Positions 52,933-62,370 are shown, numbered from the stretch's first letter. The stretch: 64,000 nt of DNA from [Clostridium] hylemonae DSM 15053 (GCF_008281175.1 NZ_CP036524.1:1612001-1676000); one strand, 5' to 3'. Notes: generated from the sequence alone by a model not told the origin. Numbers and translations: made by a program.

Positions 52933-54606
52933 ATGTTACAAAATTTACATGTGAAAAATCTTGCTCTGATCGATGAGATCGAAGTAGACTTTAAAGAAGG
53001 GCTGAATATACTTACGGGAGAGACAGGGGCCGGGAAATCTATTATTCTCGGGTCTGTCAGTCTTGCGCTCGGCGGGCGTTATACGAAGGATATCATACGC
53101 GCCGGTGCGGATTATGGGTTCGTGGAACTTACGTTTGTCGTGGAAAATGAGCGGCAGACAGAAAAGCTCAGAGCGCTTGACATTTTCCCGGAGGACGGAG
53201 CGGTCGTGCTCAGCCGCCGTCTTATGTCAGGGCGGAGTGTGAGCAGAATAAACGGAGAGACAGTGCAGATGGGGCTTTTAAAAGAAGTGTCATCTATTTT
53301 GATCGATATACACGGTCAGCATGAACACCAGTCGCTTCTGTATAAGAAGAACCATCTGGAGATCGTGGATGCGTTTGCGAGAGAGTATATCGAAGCGGTG
53401 AAAGAGGAGACGGCCGCGGCTTACCGTGATTACAAGTCGTGCAGAAAAGAGCTTGCGGAGGCCGACATGGATGAAGCGCAGCGTGCCAAGGAGCTTGCAT
53501 TTCTCAAATTTGAGGCGGATGAGATCGAGAAGGCTGAGCTTAAGACGGGGGAAGACGAAGAACTGGAACTGCTGTACCGGCGCATGACGAACAGCAGGAA
53601 GATAGCCGACGGTGTAGCTGAAGCGCATGCATTTACAAGTGAAGGGGAGCAAAGCGCCAGCGAGGCGCTCAGCAGAGCGATACGTGCGCTCTATGAGGCA
53701 TCGGAGTACGACGGGCGCGCGGCGGAGCTTTATGATCAGCTTGTGGAGGTGGACAGTCTGCTCAATGATTTTAACAGAGAGCTGTCTGATTACAGTAAAT
53801 CGTGTGAGTTTTCCGAGGAAGAATTTGCCGCCGCGGAGGATCGTTTAAATGAGATCAATCATTTAAAACAGAAATATGGGAACACTATCGATGAAATCCT
53901 GGCATATGCGGACAGTCAGCAGGAAAAGATCCGCAGGCTGGAGGATCACGAACAGTATATCGATACATTGAAAAAGGCATGTGACAAGGCTGAGAAGAAA
54001 CTGAAGCAACAGTCCGCAAGACTGAGCAGGCTGAGGAAAGAGCAGGCTGCGATCCTTGAAAAAGCGATCCAGGAAGGACTGCTGGAACTGAACTTTGAAG
54101 ATGTCAATTTTGAGATTCATTTTGAGGCGCTGGCGGACTATACGGTCCAGGGGACCGACGATGTGGAATTCATGATATCGCTGAATCCGGGCCAGCCTGT
54201 GAAGCCGCTCGTAAACGTGGCGTCCGGCGGCGAGCTGTCCAGGATCATGCTGGCGATCAAGACCGTCATGGCAGACCGGGACGACATAGAGACACTTATC
54301 TTTGACGAGATAGATGTAGGGATCAGCGGACGTACCGCACAGAAGGTGTCCGAGAAGATGGCGGTCATCGGAAGAAAGCACCAGGTCATCTGCATCACCC
54401 ACCTTGCCCAGATAGCAGCCATGGCAGACTGTCACTTCGTCATAGAAAAAACGGCATCGAAAGACAGTACAAAGACAGATATCCGTCCCCTCTCGGAAGA
54501 AGAGTCGGTAAACGAGCTTGCAAGAATACTCGGCGGGGCCAGAATTACAGATACAGTAATAAAAAATGCTGAAGAAATGCGGGAACTTGCAAAACAGACA
54601 AAATAA
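52933..54606 (+). CDS. recN: DNA repair protein RecN
   Basis: This 557-residue SMC-like ATPase functions in double-strand-break repair. Walker A TGETGAGKSIIL lies near residues 29-40, a long coiled-coil in the middle, the signature ASGGELSRIMLAIK near 431-444, and Walker B LIFDEIDVGISGRTAQKV near 455-472. GGAGGCAG precedes the ATG. It is the last gene of the asp23-to-recN block, with a terminator after the stop. Confidence 0.97.
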   Translation: MLQNLHVKNLALIDEIEVDFKEGLNILTGETGAGKSIILGSVSLALGGRYTKDIIRAGADYGFVELTFVVENERQTEKLRALDIFPEDGAVVLSRRLMSGRSVSRINGETVQMGLLKEVSSILIDIHGQHEHQSLLYKKNHLEIVDAFAREYIEAVKEETAAAYRDYKSCRKELAEADMDEAQRAKELAFLKFEADEIEKAELKTGEDEELELLYRRMTNSRKIADGVAEAHAFTSEGEQSASEALSRAIRALYEASEYDGRAAELYDQLVEVDSLLNDFNRELSDYSKSCEFSEEEFAAAEDRLNEINHLKQKYGNTIDEILAYADSQQEKIRRLEDHEQYIDTLKKACDKAEKKLKQQSARLSRLRKEQAAILEKAIQEGLLELNFEDVNFEIHFEALADYTVQGTDDVEFMISLNPGQPVKPLVNVASGGELSRIMLAIKTVMADRDDIETLIFDEIDVGISGRTAQKVSEKMAVIGRKHQVICITHLAQIAAMADCHFVIEKTASKDSTKTDIRPLSEEESVNELARILGGARITDTVIKNAEEMRELAKQTK

Positions 54607-54639
54607 TCCAGAGTGAAAAACAGAAAAACTCATATACTA

Positions 54640-54669
54640 AGACAGACATGAAATTGTCTGTCTTTTTTT
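54640..54669 (+). terminator. Terminator of recN
   Basis: AGACAGACA (54640-54648) pairs with TGTCTGTCT (54655-54663), followed by seven T residues. Confidence 0.9.
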
Positions 54670-54672
54670 GAT

Positions 54673-54726
54673 ATTGTCATAGGGGTCAGACCCCTATCGC
54701 GTCAGGGGTCAGACCCCTATGACAAT
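54673..54726. repeat. Nested palindrome with two AGGGGTCAGACCCCT units
   Basis: The 23-base arms 54673-54695 and 54704-54726 are reverse complements with a single mismatch and an 8-base loop. Each arm carries AGGGGTCAGACCCCT, itself a near-palindrome, so the DNA can fold either as one long cruciform or as two small hairpins. The same core is present after ilvC (3027-3081) with different outer flanks. It fills nearly all the space between the recN terminator and the spoIVB ribosome-binding site. Confidence 0.85.
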
Positions 54727-54754
54727 TCTGTACAATTTTCCAGGAGGGTTTGGT

Positions 54755-55819
54755 ATGCGGAGATACTGGTATAAAAAAATACTTATTATTATTGTTACTT
54801 TTACAGTTGCGGTGGGCGGCAGCTATTATCTTATTGAGGATCAGCACAGCCAGCTGAGACAGGAGGTGAATGCGAGCGCAGAGTCCAAGCGGATGGTGAT
54901 CCCGGGCGGAATGCCGATCGGCATTTATCTCGAGACGGAGGGTGTCATGGTACTTGGCACGGATGCAGTTACATCGGTGGACGGTATGGACTATGAGCCT
55001 GCCGCGCATCTTGTGAAGTCGGGGGATTATATTGTGGGGCTTGACGATGAGGAGATCAGGAGTAAGTCGGAGCTCATATCAGCAATGAAGAAGCTGGACG
55101 AAGATGAGGTAGTGCTGAAAGTGCGCCGGACGGACAAGTATATCAATATCAAACTGAAACCGGTGAAGTGCAGCGCGAGGGACTATAAGCTCGGCATATG
55201 GGTCCGCGACAATGCGCAGGGTCTCGGCACCATCACCTTTCTGAATACGGACAGCCAGTTCGGAGCGCTCGGACATGGGATTCACGATGTGGATACGAAT
55301 GAGCTCCTGGAAATTGACGACGGAACCCTTTACACGACAAGCATCAAGGACATACAGAAGGGAGAGAACGGAGTACCCGGAGGTATGGAAGGCATCATCA
55401 TTTATAATAATTACAACGTGCTCGGAAGCATTGACAAAAATACGGAATCTGGAATATTTGGCCGTATTGAGCGGATCGATGCACTATTTTCGGACCAGAC
55501 GCCGATCGAGGTCGGAAATAAGGACGACATAAAAGAGGGGGATGCTGTCATACGGTGTTCCGTGGACGGCAAAGTGAAAGACTATGATATTCGTATTACA
55601 AAAATCGACAAAAATGCCAAGGAAGTGAACAAAGGAATTGTCATAGAAGTGACGGATCCGGATCTTCTTAAGATCACCGGAGGAATCGTACAAGGCATGA
55701 GCGGAAGCCCGATAATCCAGGATAACAAATTAATCGGGGCGGTTACCCATGTGTTCGTTCAAGATTCCACGAAAGGATATGGCATTTTCATAGAGAATAT
55801 GTTGGAACATGTAGAATAG
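54755..55819 (+). CDS. spoIVB: SpoIVB serine peptidase
   Basis: This 354-residue forespore-secreted S55 peptidase signals through SpoIVFA to activate pro-sigma-K processing. One N-terminal membrane helix is present (about residues 8-25, ILIIIVTFTVAVGGSYY). A PDZ domain follows (AAHLVKSGDYIVGLDDEEIRSKSELI), and the peptidase domain has the nucleophile serine in GMSGSPIIQDNKLIGAVTHVF near residues 309-329. The ATG at 54755 follows CAGGAGGG; the frame extends into the upstream palindrome but has no ribosome-binding site there. It is located directly before spo0A, as in most endospore formers. Confidence 0.95.
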   Translation: MRRYWYKKILIIIVTFTVAVGGSYYLIEDQHSQLRQEVNASAESKRMVIPGGMPIGIYLETEGVMVLGTDAVTSVDGMDYEPAAHLVKSGDYIVGLDDEEIRSKSELISAMKKLDEDEVVLKVRRTDKYINIKLKPVKCSARDYKLGIWVRDNAQGLGTITFLNTDSQFGALGHGIHDVDTNELLEIDDGTLYTTSIKDIQKGENGVPGGMEGIIIYNNYNVLGSIDKNTESGIFGRIERIDALFSDQTPIEVGNKDDIKEGDAVIRCSVDGKVKDYDIRITKIDKNAKEVNKGIVIEVTDPDLLKITGGIVQGMSGSPIIQDNKLIGAVTHVFVQDSTKGYGIFIENMLEHVE

Positions 55820-55828
55820 TCTGTAAAC

Positions 55829-55893
55829 TGTCGATTGGTGTCAAGTTTTTACGACAGTAATTTCTTGCTTTGCTATATGACGAAATATATAAT
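55829..55893 (+). promoter_or_regulatory. spo0A promoter region with 0A-box-like sites
   Basis: TTGCTT (55865-55870) and TATAAT (55888-55893) are separated by 17 bp. Spo0A-box-like heptamers (consensus TGNCGAA) are TGTCGAT at 55829-55835, TGTCGTA on the minus strand at 55850-55856, and an exact TGACGAA at 55878-55884 inside the promoter spacer. This suggests autoregulation. Confidence 0.5.
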
Positions 55894-55937
55894 GAATTCT
55901 GACGGTTTTTATATGAGGAAGGGAGGCTTTACGCCAA

Positions 55938-56729
55938 ATGGGAGAAATAAACGTAGCGATAGCCGACGACAATGAGAGAATATTGGATTTGCTTGGCGAA
56001 ATAATAAGCAATGACAAGGAACTTACTCTTGTCGGGAAGGCGAATAATGGGGAGGACATGTATGAACTGATAAGGCAGAAACAGCCGGATGTTGTCCTGT
56101 TAGACCTGATAATGCCGAAAATGGACGGTCTGAGTGTCATGGACCTTGTAAATGAGGACAAGGAGATCAAGAAACACCCCGACTTTATCGTCGTGACAGC
56201 GGTAGGACAGGAGAGAATCACAGAAGATGCCTTTAAGAAAGGTGCGAATTACTATATTATGAAACCGTTTAACAACGATATGGTACTGAACAGGATAAAA
56301 CATGCGAACCATATAATACGACATGAGATGAAACAGATGACTCCGCAAGAAACAACTTTAAGCCGTCAGCCGGAAGTTAATCTGGAGACAAGAGTGACCG
56401 ATATGATACATGAGATTGGTATACCGGCCCATATCAAAGGATACCATTATCTGAGGGATGCGATCATTATGGCAGTGGAAGATATGGATGTGTTGAACGC
56501 CATAACAAAGGTACTGTATCCCACAGTAGCGAAGATGCACCAGACAACAGCAAGCAGAGTAGAACGGGCAATACGCCATGCGATCGAGGTTGCGTGGAGC
56601 AGAGGTAAACTGGATACACTGGACGATCTGTTCGGTTATACAGTAAGCAACGGAAAGGGAAAACCAACGAATTCGGAGTTTATCGCGCTGATAGCCGACA
56701 CGATTCGTCTGGAATATAAAAACAGATAA
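55938..56729 (+). CDS. spo0A: Master sporulation response regulator Spo0A
   Basis: This 263-residue Spo0A has a receiver domain with the aspartate in [15 protein letters not shown] near residue 55 and a KPFNND lysine near 108. The unique C-terminal domain contains [31 protein letters not shown] and the recognition helix [21 protein letters not shown] near residues 199-219. GAGGAAGGGAGG precedes the ATG. This gene confirms that the organism is an endospore former or derives from one. Confidence 0.98.
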   Translation: MGEINVAIADDNERILDLLGEIISNDKELTLVGKANNGEDMYELIRQKQPDVVLLDLIMPKMDGLSVMDLVNEDKEIKKHPDFIVVTAVGQERITEDAFKKGANYYIMKPFNNDMVLNRIKHANHIIRHEMKQMTPQETTLSRQPEVNLETRVTDMIHEIGIPAHIKGYHYLRDAIIMAVEDMDVLNAITKVLYPTVAKMHQTTASRVERAIRHAIEVAWSRGKLDTLDDLFGYTVSNGKGKPTNSEFIALIADTIRLEYKNR

Positions 56730-56793
56730 GACTTTCCTTCTGAAATAAAATACGGTATAATAATACATATCGTGAGGTTGGGAGGAAAATCTG

Positions 56794-58236
56794 ATGGAAA
56801 AAATATTATTTGTGGCTTCTGAGTCAGTGCCTTTTATAAAGACCGGGGGACTGGCCGATGTAGTCGGTTCTTTACCAAAATATTTTGATAAAGAAAAGTA
56901 TGACGTACGAGTGATGTTACCGAAGTATATGTGCATGAAGGATGAATGGAAAGAAAAACTGACGTACTGTACCCACTTCTATATGGATTTGAACTGGAGA
57001 ACACAATACGTCGGTATACTGGAATTAGAATACGATGGAATTACGTTCTATTTTATAGATAATGAATACTATTTTAATGGATTTGCGCCATATGGGGATA
57101 TGTATTCGGATATTGAGAAGTTTGCATTTTTTTCAAAAGCAGTGCTCAGCGCTCTGCCTCTGATCGATTTCAGACCTGACATTTTACACTGCCACGACTG
57201 GCAGAGCGGTCTCGTCCCGGTATATCTCGATAACTTCCGCTATGGCAATGAGTTCTACAGGGGCATAAAGACGATCATGACCATACATAACCTGAAATTC
57301 CAGGGTACATGGGATACGAAGAGAGTAATGGATATTACCGGCCTGCCGAGATATTATTTCGCGCCGGATAAGCTGGAAGCATATAAGGATGCCAACTATC
57401 TGAAAGGCGGCATCGTATATGCCGACCGGATCACGACGGTGAGCAGTTCTTATGCGGAAGAGATCAAGACGCCGTTTTACGGAGAGAAGCTTGACGGGCT
57501 TATGAACGCCAGGGCAAACAGCTTATCCGGAATTGTGAACGGGATCGATTATGAAGATTATGATCCGGCGGACGACCCGCACATTGAGAAGAATTACACA
57601 GTGGACAATTTCCGCAAGGAGAAAGTAAAGAACAAGACCGCGCTTCAAAAAGAGCTCGGACTCGAAGCAGACCATCGGGTGATGATGATAGGTGTCGTAT
57701 CGAGGCTGACCGATCAGAAGGGATTTGACCTTATCTCCTATGTCATGGACGAGTTGTGCCAGGACGCGGTACAGCTTGTAGTGCTCGGCACAGGGGAAGA
57801 ACAGTATGAAAATATGTTCCGGCATTATGCGTGGAAGTATTCGGATAAGGTGTCGGCCAACATTTTCTATTCTGAGCCGATGTCACATAAGGTATACGCG
57901 TCCTGTGACGCATTCCTCATGCCGTCGCTGTTTGAGCCGTGCGGATTGAGCCAGCTTATGAGCCTGCGGTACGGGACTGTCCCGATCGTGAGAGAAACAG
58001 GCGGCCTCAAAGATACGGTCGAGCCGTATAATGAGTTTGAAAAGACGGGAACCGGGTTCAGCTTCATGAATTACAACGCACATGAGATGCTTGGAACCGT
58101 CCGTTATGCAGAGCGCATCTACTACGATAAAAAGAGAGACTGGAACAAGATCGTGGAAAGAGGCATGCAGAAGGATTTCTCATGGAAGAATTCGGCGAAG
58201 CAGTATGAAGAATTATACGAAAGCATACTCTGTTAA
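56794..58236 (+). CDS. glgA: Glycogen synthase
   Basis: This 480-residue GT5 ADP-glucose:glucan transferase has the N-terminal KTGGLADVVGSLPKYF motif near residues 15-30 for ADP-glucose. HDWQSGLVPVYL near 130 and the C-terminal GT-B half with PSLFEPCGLSQLMSLRYGTVPIVRETGGL near 377-405 follow. GGGAGGAAA precedes the ATG. No other glycogen genes are adjacent, so it stands alone between spo0A and metF. Confidence 0.96.
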   Translation: MEKILFVASESVPFIKTGGLADVVGSLPKYFDKEKYDVRVMLPKYMCMKDEWKEKLTYCTHFYMDLNWRTQYVGILELEYDGITFYFIDNEYYFNGFAPYGDMYSDIEKFAFFSKAVLSALPLIDFRPDILHCHDWQSGLVPVYLDNFRYGNEFYRGIKTIMTIHNLKFQGTWDTKRVMDITGLPRYYFAPDKLEAYKDANYLKGGIVYADRITTVSSSYAEEIKTPFYGEKLDGLMNARANSLSGIVNGIDYEDYDPADDPHIEKNYTVDNFRKEKVKNKTALQKELGLEADHRVMMIGVVSRLTDQKGFDLISYVMDELCQDAVQLVVLGTGEEQYENMFRHYAWKYSDKVSANIFYSEPMSHKVYASCDAFLMPSLFEPCGLSQLMSLRYGTVPIVRETGGLKDTVEPYNEFEKTGTGFSFMNYNAHEMLGTVRYAERIYYDKKRDWNKIVERGMQKDFSWKNSAKQYEELYESILC

Positions 58237-58272
58237 CAGCAGAAAGAATTGATTACATCAAGAGGAGAACAG

Positions 58273-59142
58273 ATGAAGATAAAAGATATACTGAGAGATG
58301 AGGAACCACACATTTCATTTGAGGTGTTTCCTCCGAAAACGGATGCGGGATATGAAAGTGTGCTGTCTGCGACAGAAAAAATAGCAGCATTAAAACCGTC
58401 ATTTATAAGTGTAACCTATGGTGCAGGCGGCGGCACGAGCAAAAATACAGTCAATATCGCATCACATATACAGAACGATCTGGGCGTTGTGAGCCTGGCG
58501 CATCTGACCTGTGCTTCATCCACGAAGGAAGAGGTACATCAGGTGATCGAAAAGCTCAAGGAAAAGGGAATTGAAAACGTACTGGGACTTCGGGGCGATA
58601 TACCCGATGATGTACAGTTCCCTGTGTCAAACCAGTATAAATATGCATTTGAACTTATTCGGGATATAAAATCTCAGGGCGACTTCTGTGTCGGAGCGGC
58701 CTGTTATCCCGAAGGACATGTGGAGACGGAACATAAGAAAGACGATATTGAGAATTTAAAAAACAAGGTGGAGTGCGGGGTCGATTTTCTCACAACACAG
58801 ATGTTTTTTGACAACAATATTCTGTACAACTTTCTATACCGTATCCGCGAGAAGGGAATCACTGTTCCGGTGCTTCCGGGCATTATGCCGGTGACGAATT
58901 CCAAGCAGATGAAGAGAATATGCTCTCTGTCCGGAACGGCGCTGCCGGAGAGATTCCGCGCTATCGTGGACCGCTTTGGAGATGATCCGAAGGCCATGCA
59001 GCAGGCTGGAATCGCATATGCAACCGATCAGATCATAGACCTGATCGCCAACGGAATAAACAACATACATATTTATTCAATGAACAAGCCTGAGGTTGCA
59101 GGGGCGATCATGAAGAATCTGTCGGACATAGTAAAAGTATAA
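58273..59142 (+). CDS. metF: Methylenetetrahydrofolate reductase
   Basis: This 289-residue flavin enzyme reduces methylene-THF to methyl-THF. ISFEVFPPKTDAG near residues 14-26, SVTYGAGGGTSKNTV near 47-61, HLTCASSTKEE and LGLRGDIP near 97-104 are family signatures. The ATG at 58273 follows AAGAGGAGA; earlier in-frame codons are excluded by that site. It lies upstream of a methionine synthase activation gene and metH, forming a methyl-folate-to-methionine unit. Confidence 0.96.
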   Translation: MKIKDILRDEEPHISFEVFPPKTDAGYESVLSATEKIAALKPSFISVTYGAGGGTSKNTVNIASHIQNDLGVVSLAHLTCASSTKEEVHQVIEKLKEKGIENVLGLRGDIPDDVQFPVSNQYKYAFELIRDIKSQGDFCVGAACYPEGHVETEHKKDDIENLKNKVECGVDFLTTQMFFDNNILYNFLYRIREKGITVPVLPGIMPVTNSKQMKRICSLSGTALPERFRAIVDRFGDDPKAMQQAGIAYATDQIIDLIANGINNIHIYSMNKPEVAGAIMKNLSDIVKV

Positions 59143-59162
59143 GCTTAGCATAAGGGGAAGAC

Positions 59163-59804
59163 ATGGATACAAGGACGAAGGAGGCAGTTCGTTACTTGGG
59201 TTATGGGAAACATGCGGTAGATGATTCTACACTTGCGCTGATCGGGGAAGCATTTGAAGAGCTGGACCGATTGGCAGCCAGGCGGATCGTCTACCGTATT
59301 TTTGATCTGACCGTAAAAGAACCGGACTGCATAGAGATTGGAAAGTTATGCATCAGAAGCAGAAGCCTCGGCAGAAATATGAAAGGCTGCGAAAAGGCCG
59401 TCCTGCTCGGGGCTACGCTCGGTATTGAGATAGATATGTATATGCGAAAACTGAGCATTACAAATATGGCCAAGGCAGTTGTCGTACAGTCGTGTGCGGC
59501 AGCTCTGCTGGAAGAATACCTGGACGGCTGTCAGCTTGCCATCGAGCAGGAGGCGGGCGGGCAGGGACTGTATCTGAGGCCCCGGTTCAGTCCCGGATAC
59601 GGAGACTTTTCCATTGAGCATCAGGAGGAAATTGTCAGGATGCTGGATACAGCCAAGACGATCGGTCTGTCGGTGACTGGAAGCAGCATGCTGACGCCGT
59701 CAAAGTCTGTGACGGCCGTGATGGGACTGAGCAGGACAAAGGAACCGTGTCACAGAAAAGGCTGTGAGGAGTGCGGGATGACGGACTGTCCGTACCGAAG
59801 ATGA
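59163..59804 (+). CDS. Stand-alone methionine synthase activation-domain protein
   Basis: This 213-residue protein resembles the C-terminal SAM-binding reactivation domain of cobalamin-dependent methionine synthase. RPRFSPGYGDFSIEHQ near residues 139-154 corresponds to the reactivation motif. AVLLGATLGIEIDMYMRKL lies near 79-97, and a cysteine cluster CHRKGCEECGMTDCPY ends the protein. MetH in this window lacks that domain, so this gene probably supplies it in trans, for reductive methylation of oxidised cob(II)alamin (inference from complementarity). AAGGGGAAG precedes the ATG; metH starts 28 bp downstream. Confidence 0.88.
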   Translation: MDTRTKEAVRYLGYGKHAVDDSTLALIGEAFEELDRLAARRIVYRIFDLTVKEPDCIEIGKLCIRSRSLGRNMKGCEKAVLLGATLGIEIDMYMRKLSITNMAKAVVVQSCAAALLEEYLDGCQLAIEQEAGGQGLYLRPRFSPGYGDFSIEHQEEIVRMLDTAKTIGLSVTGSSMLTPSKSVTAVMGLSRTKEPCHRKGCEECGMTDCPYRR

Positions 59805-59831
59805 AAAAGACAAGGGCAAAGGAGAAAGTGA

Positions 59832-62216
59832 ATGATATCGCAGAGACTTGGTAGAGAATTATTATTTTTTGACGGCGGAATGGGCACACTGCTTCAGTCG
59901 AAGGGACTGAAGCCGGGAGAATTGCCTGAGACGTGGAATCTGACCCACCGGGAAGAAATTATTGATATCCACCGGCAGTACGTTGAGGCAGGCAGTGACA
60001 TTGTGCTGACAAATACGTTTGGCGCCAATGCGCTGAAATTCCATGATACAGAGTATGATCTCGAGGAAATTGTAACTTCTGCGGTCGGAAATGTGAGGGA
60101 AGCGGCCAGGACCGGTGTGAACGACGGACGCAGGGTGTACACGGCGCTCGATATCGGTCCTACGGGAAAGCTGCTGAAGCCGATGGGAGATCTGGGGTTT
60201 GAGGAGGCGTACGAGGCGTTTAAGGAGGTTGTGCGGTACGGGGAGGCAGCCGGCGCAGATCTCGTTCATATTGAGACGATGAGCGACACGTATGAGGTGA
60301 AGGCTGCAGTGCTGGCGGTGAAGGAAAACACGGACCTCCCGGTATTTGCCACCATGATCTTTGATGAGAGAGGGAAGCTTCTGACGGGCGCAGATGTGCT
60401 CTCCGTCGTAGCCCTGCTGGAGGGGCTTAGAGTGGACGCGCTCGGGATCAACTGCGGGATGGGTCCTGAGCAGATGATGTCTATATTGGATGAGATCATG
60501 AGATACACGTCCATACCGGTCGTCGTAAAGCCGAATGCCGGTCTTCCGAAGCAGCGGGAGGGAGAAGTGTATTATGACGTGGACCCGGAGCATTTTGCAG
60601 AGGCAATGTGCAGGATCGTGAAAAAGGGAGCGTGTGTGATCGGCGGCTGCTGCGGCACAACGCCCGCACATATCAAGGCAATGACCGAGCGGTGCGCGGG
60701 GCTTGTGCCTGCTGTGCCGACGAGTAAGAAAGAGACCGTTGTTTCCTCCTACGGGCAGGGAGTCGTCCTCGGGGACAGGCCGGTGATCATAGGCGAACGG
60801 ATCAATCCGACAGGAAAAAGTAAATTTAAGCAGGCGCTGAAAGAACATGATCTTGATTATATTCTGAGAGAAGGAATCACCCAGCAGGAGAAGGGCGCGC
60901 ATATACTGGATGTGAATGTCGGCCTTCCGGACATAGACGAAGTGTCCATGATGAGGGAAGTCGTCTGTGAGCTGCAGAGTGTCACGAGCCTTCCGCTTCA
61001 GATCGATACGGTAGACATAGAGGCGATGGAAGCGGCCATGCGCATATACAACGGTAAACCGATGGTCAATTCCGTCAACGGAAAAAAGGAATCCATGGAT
61101 GCTGTATTTCCTCTGATCCAAAAATACGGCGGCGTAGTCATCGGACTTACGATCGATGAAAATGGCATTCCGGATTCCGCAGACGGGAGAGTGAAGGTCG
61201 CCGGAAACATCATCGAGGAAGCTGCAAAATATGGCATCGACAGAAAGGATATTGTCATTGATGTGCTTGCGATGACGATCAGTTCCGAGCCGGAAGGGGC
61301 GAAGGTAACGCTTGAGGCGCTCCGCAAAGTAAGGGAATGCTACGGCGTGCGCACGGTGCTCGGTGTCTCCAATATCTCCTTTGGCCTCCCGTTCCGTCCG
61401 GCGGTCAATGCAAACTTTTACACGATGGCTATGCAGAGCGGGCTGAGCGCAGGGATCATCAATCCATCCTCGGAGGACATGATGCGGTCTTATTATTCCT
61501 TCTGCGCACTCATGAACTTCGACCATAACTGTGAGCAGTATATTGCACAGTACGGCAGCCAGACGTCTGCGCCTGTGCAGATGTCGGAGATGACGCTTAA
61601 AAGCGCGATAGAAAAGGGCCTGAAAGAGGAGTCGTACCAGGCGGCTCTCCGGCTTGTGAAAGAGAAGGCTCCGCTTGAGATCATCAATGAGTATCTCATT
61701 CCTGCGCTTGACGTGGTCGGGAAAGGATTTGAGAAAGGTACTGTTTTTCTCCCGCAGCTGCTCATGAGCGCGGATGCGGCAAAGCTTGCATTTGCCGTGC
61801 TGAAAGAGGAACTTGCCAGAAGCGGGGAGAGCGCGCAGAAAAAAGAAAAGGTCATCCTGGCGACTGTCAAAGGGGATATTCACGATATCGGGAAGAACAT
61901 TGTAAAAGTGCTGCTGGAAAACTACAGCTTTGATGTCATTGATCTTGGGAAGGACGTGCCGCCGGAGGAAATTGTCCTCAGGGCTGTCTCGGAGGATGTG
62001 CGCCTCGTCGGACTAAGCGCGCTCATGACGACGACGGTGGTCAGCATGGAGCGTACGATAAAGCTCCTTCGCAGGGATAAGCCGGACTGCAAAGTCATGG
62101 TGGGCGGAGCGGTGCTGAACGAAGAATATGCGGAAATGATCGGCGCAGATTTTTACGGGAAGGACGCGATGCAGTCTGTTTATTACGCGCAGAAGATCTT
62201 GCAGACAGCGGAGTAA
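59832..62216 (+). CDS. metH: Cobalamin-dependent methionine synthase lacking the activation domain
   Basis: This 794-residue enzyme has a homocysteine-binding barrel with LLFFDGGMGTLLQ near residue 10 and the zinc-ligand GGCCGTTPAHI near 271-281. The pterin-binding domain runs from about 310 (IIGERINPTGKSKFKQAL) to 560. The cap/B12-binding module has the cobalamin-ligand motif DIHDIGKNIV near 681-690. The usual about 350-residue activation domain is missing; the upstream gene provides one separately. The ATG at 59832 has AAAGGAGAAAG upstream. Confidence 0.95.
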   Translation: MISQRLGRELLFFDGGMGTLLQSKGLKPGELPETWNLTHREEIIDIHRQYVEAGSDIVLTNTFGANALKFHDTEYDLEEIVTSAVGNVREAARTGVNDGRRVYTALDIGPTGKLLKPMGDLGFEEAYEAFKEVVRYGEAAGADLVHIETMSDTYEVKAAVLAVKENTDLPVFATMIFDERGKLLTGADVLSVVALLEGLRVDALGINCGMGPEQMMSILDEIMRYTSIPVVVKPNAGLPKQREGEVYYDVDPEHFAEAMCRIVKKGACVIGGCCGTTPAHIKAMTERCAGLVPAVPTSKKETVVSSYGQGVVLGDRPVIIGERINPTGKSKFKQALKEHDLDYILREGITQQEKGAHILDVNVGLPDIDEVSMMREVVCELQSVTSLPLQIDTVDIEAMEAAMRIYNGKPMVNSVNGKKESMDAVFPLIQKYGGVVIGLTIDENGIPDSADGRVKVAGNIIEEAAKYGIDRKDIVIDVLAMTISSEPEGAKVTLEALRKVRECYGVRTVLGVSNISFGLPFRPAVNANFYTMAMQSGLSAGIINPSSEDMMRSYYSFCALMNFDHNCEQYIAQYGSQTSAPVQMSEMTLKSAIEKGLKEESYQAALRLVKEKAPLEIINEYLIPALDVVGKGFEKGTVFLPQLLMSADAAKLAFAVLKEELARSGESAQKKEKVILATVKGDIHDIGKNIVKVLLENYSFDVIDLGKDVPPEEIVLRAVSEDVRLVGLSALMTTTVVSMERTIKLLRRDKPDCKVMVGGAVLNEEYAEMIGADFYGKDAMQSVYYAQKILQTAE

Positions 62217-62294
62217 GATGAGTACCGGCGCTGCCGTAGTCTAAGCGGGGAATAAATTGCGCTTCATGTTTTTGATTTAGTACAAGTGCGGTTG

Positions 62295-62323
62295 TTGACA
62301 GAAATTTAACGATTCAGTATAGT
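62295..62323 (+). promoter_or_regulatory. Promoter of the monomeric [FeFe] hydrogenase
   Basis: A perfect TTGACA (62295-62300) and TATAGT (62318-62323) are separated by 17 bp. Confidence 0.75.
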
Positions 62324-62370
62324 GGTGGAAGAAGTAAATTAGTGGAAAATATTCAGGAGGAAACTGCTTT

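Noticed and set aside
58237-58272. SAM or cobalamin riboswitch upstream of metF or metH
   Set aside because: The gaps are too short, and no conserved riboswitch cores were recognised.
59862-61883. A 673-codon open frame on the strand opposite metH
   Set aside because: It mirrors metH codon phase, has no ribosome-binding site, and shows no recognisable domain; metH is clearly the gene.
62290-62313. Second Rex box before the monomeric hydrogenase (TTGTTGACAGAAATTTAAC)
   Set aside because: The half-sites are at the wrong spacing and the right half is poor; the TTGACA is better explained as a -35.
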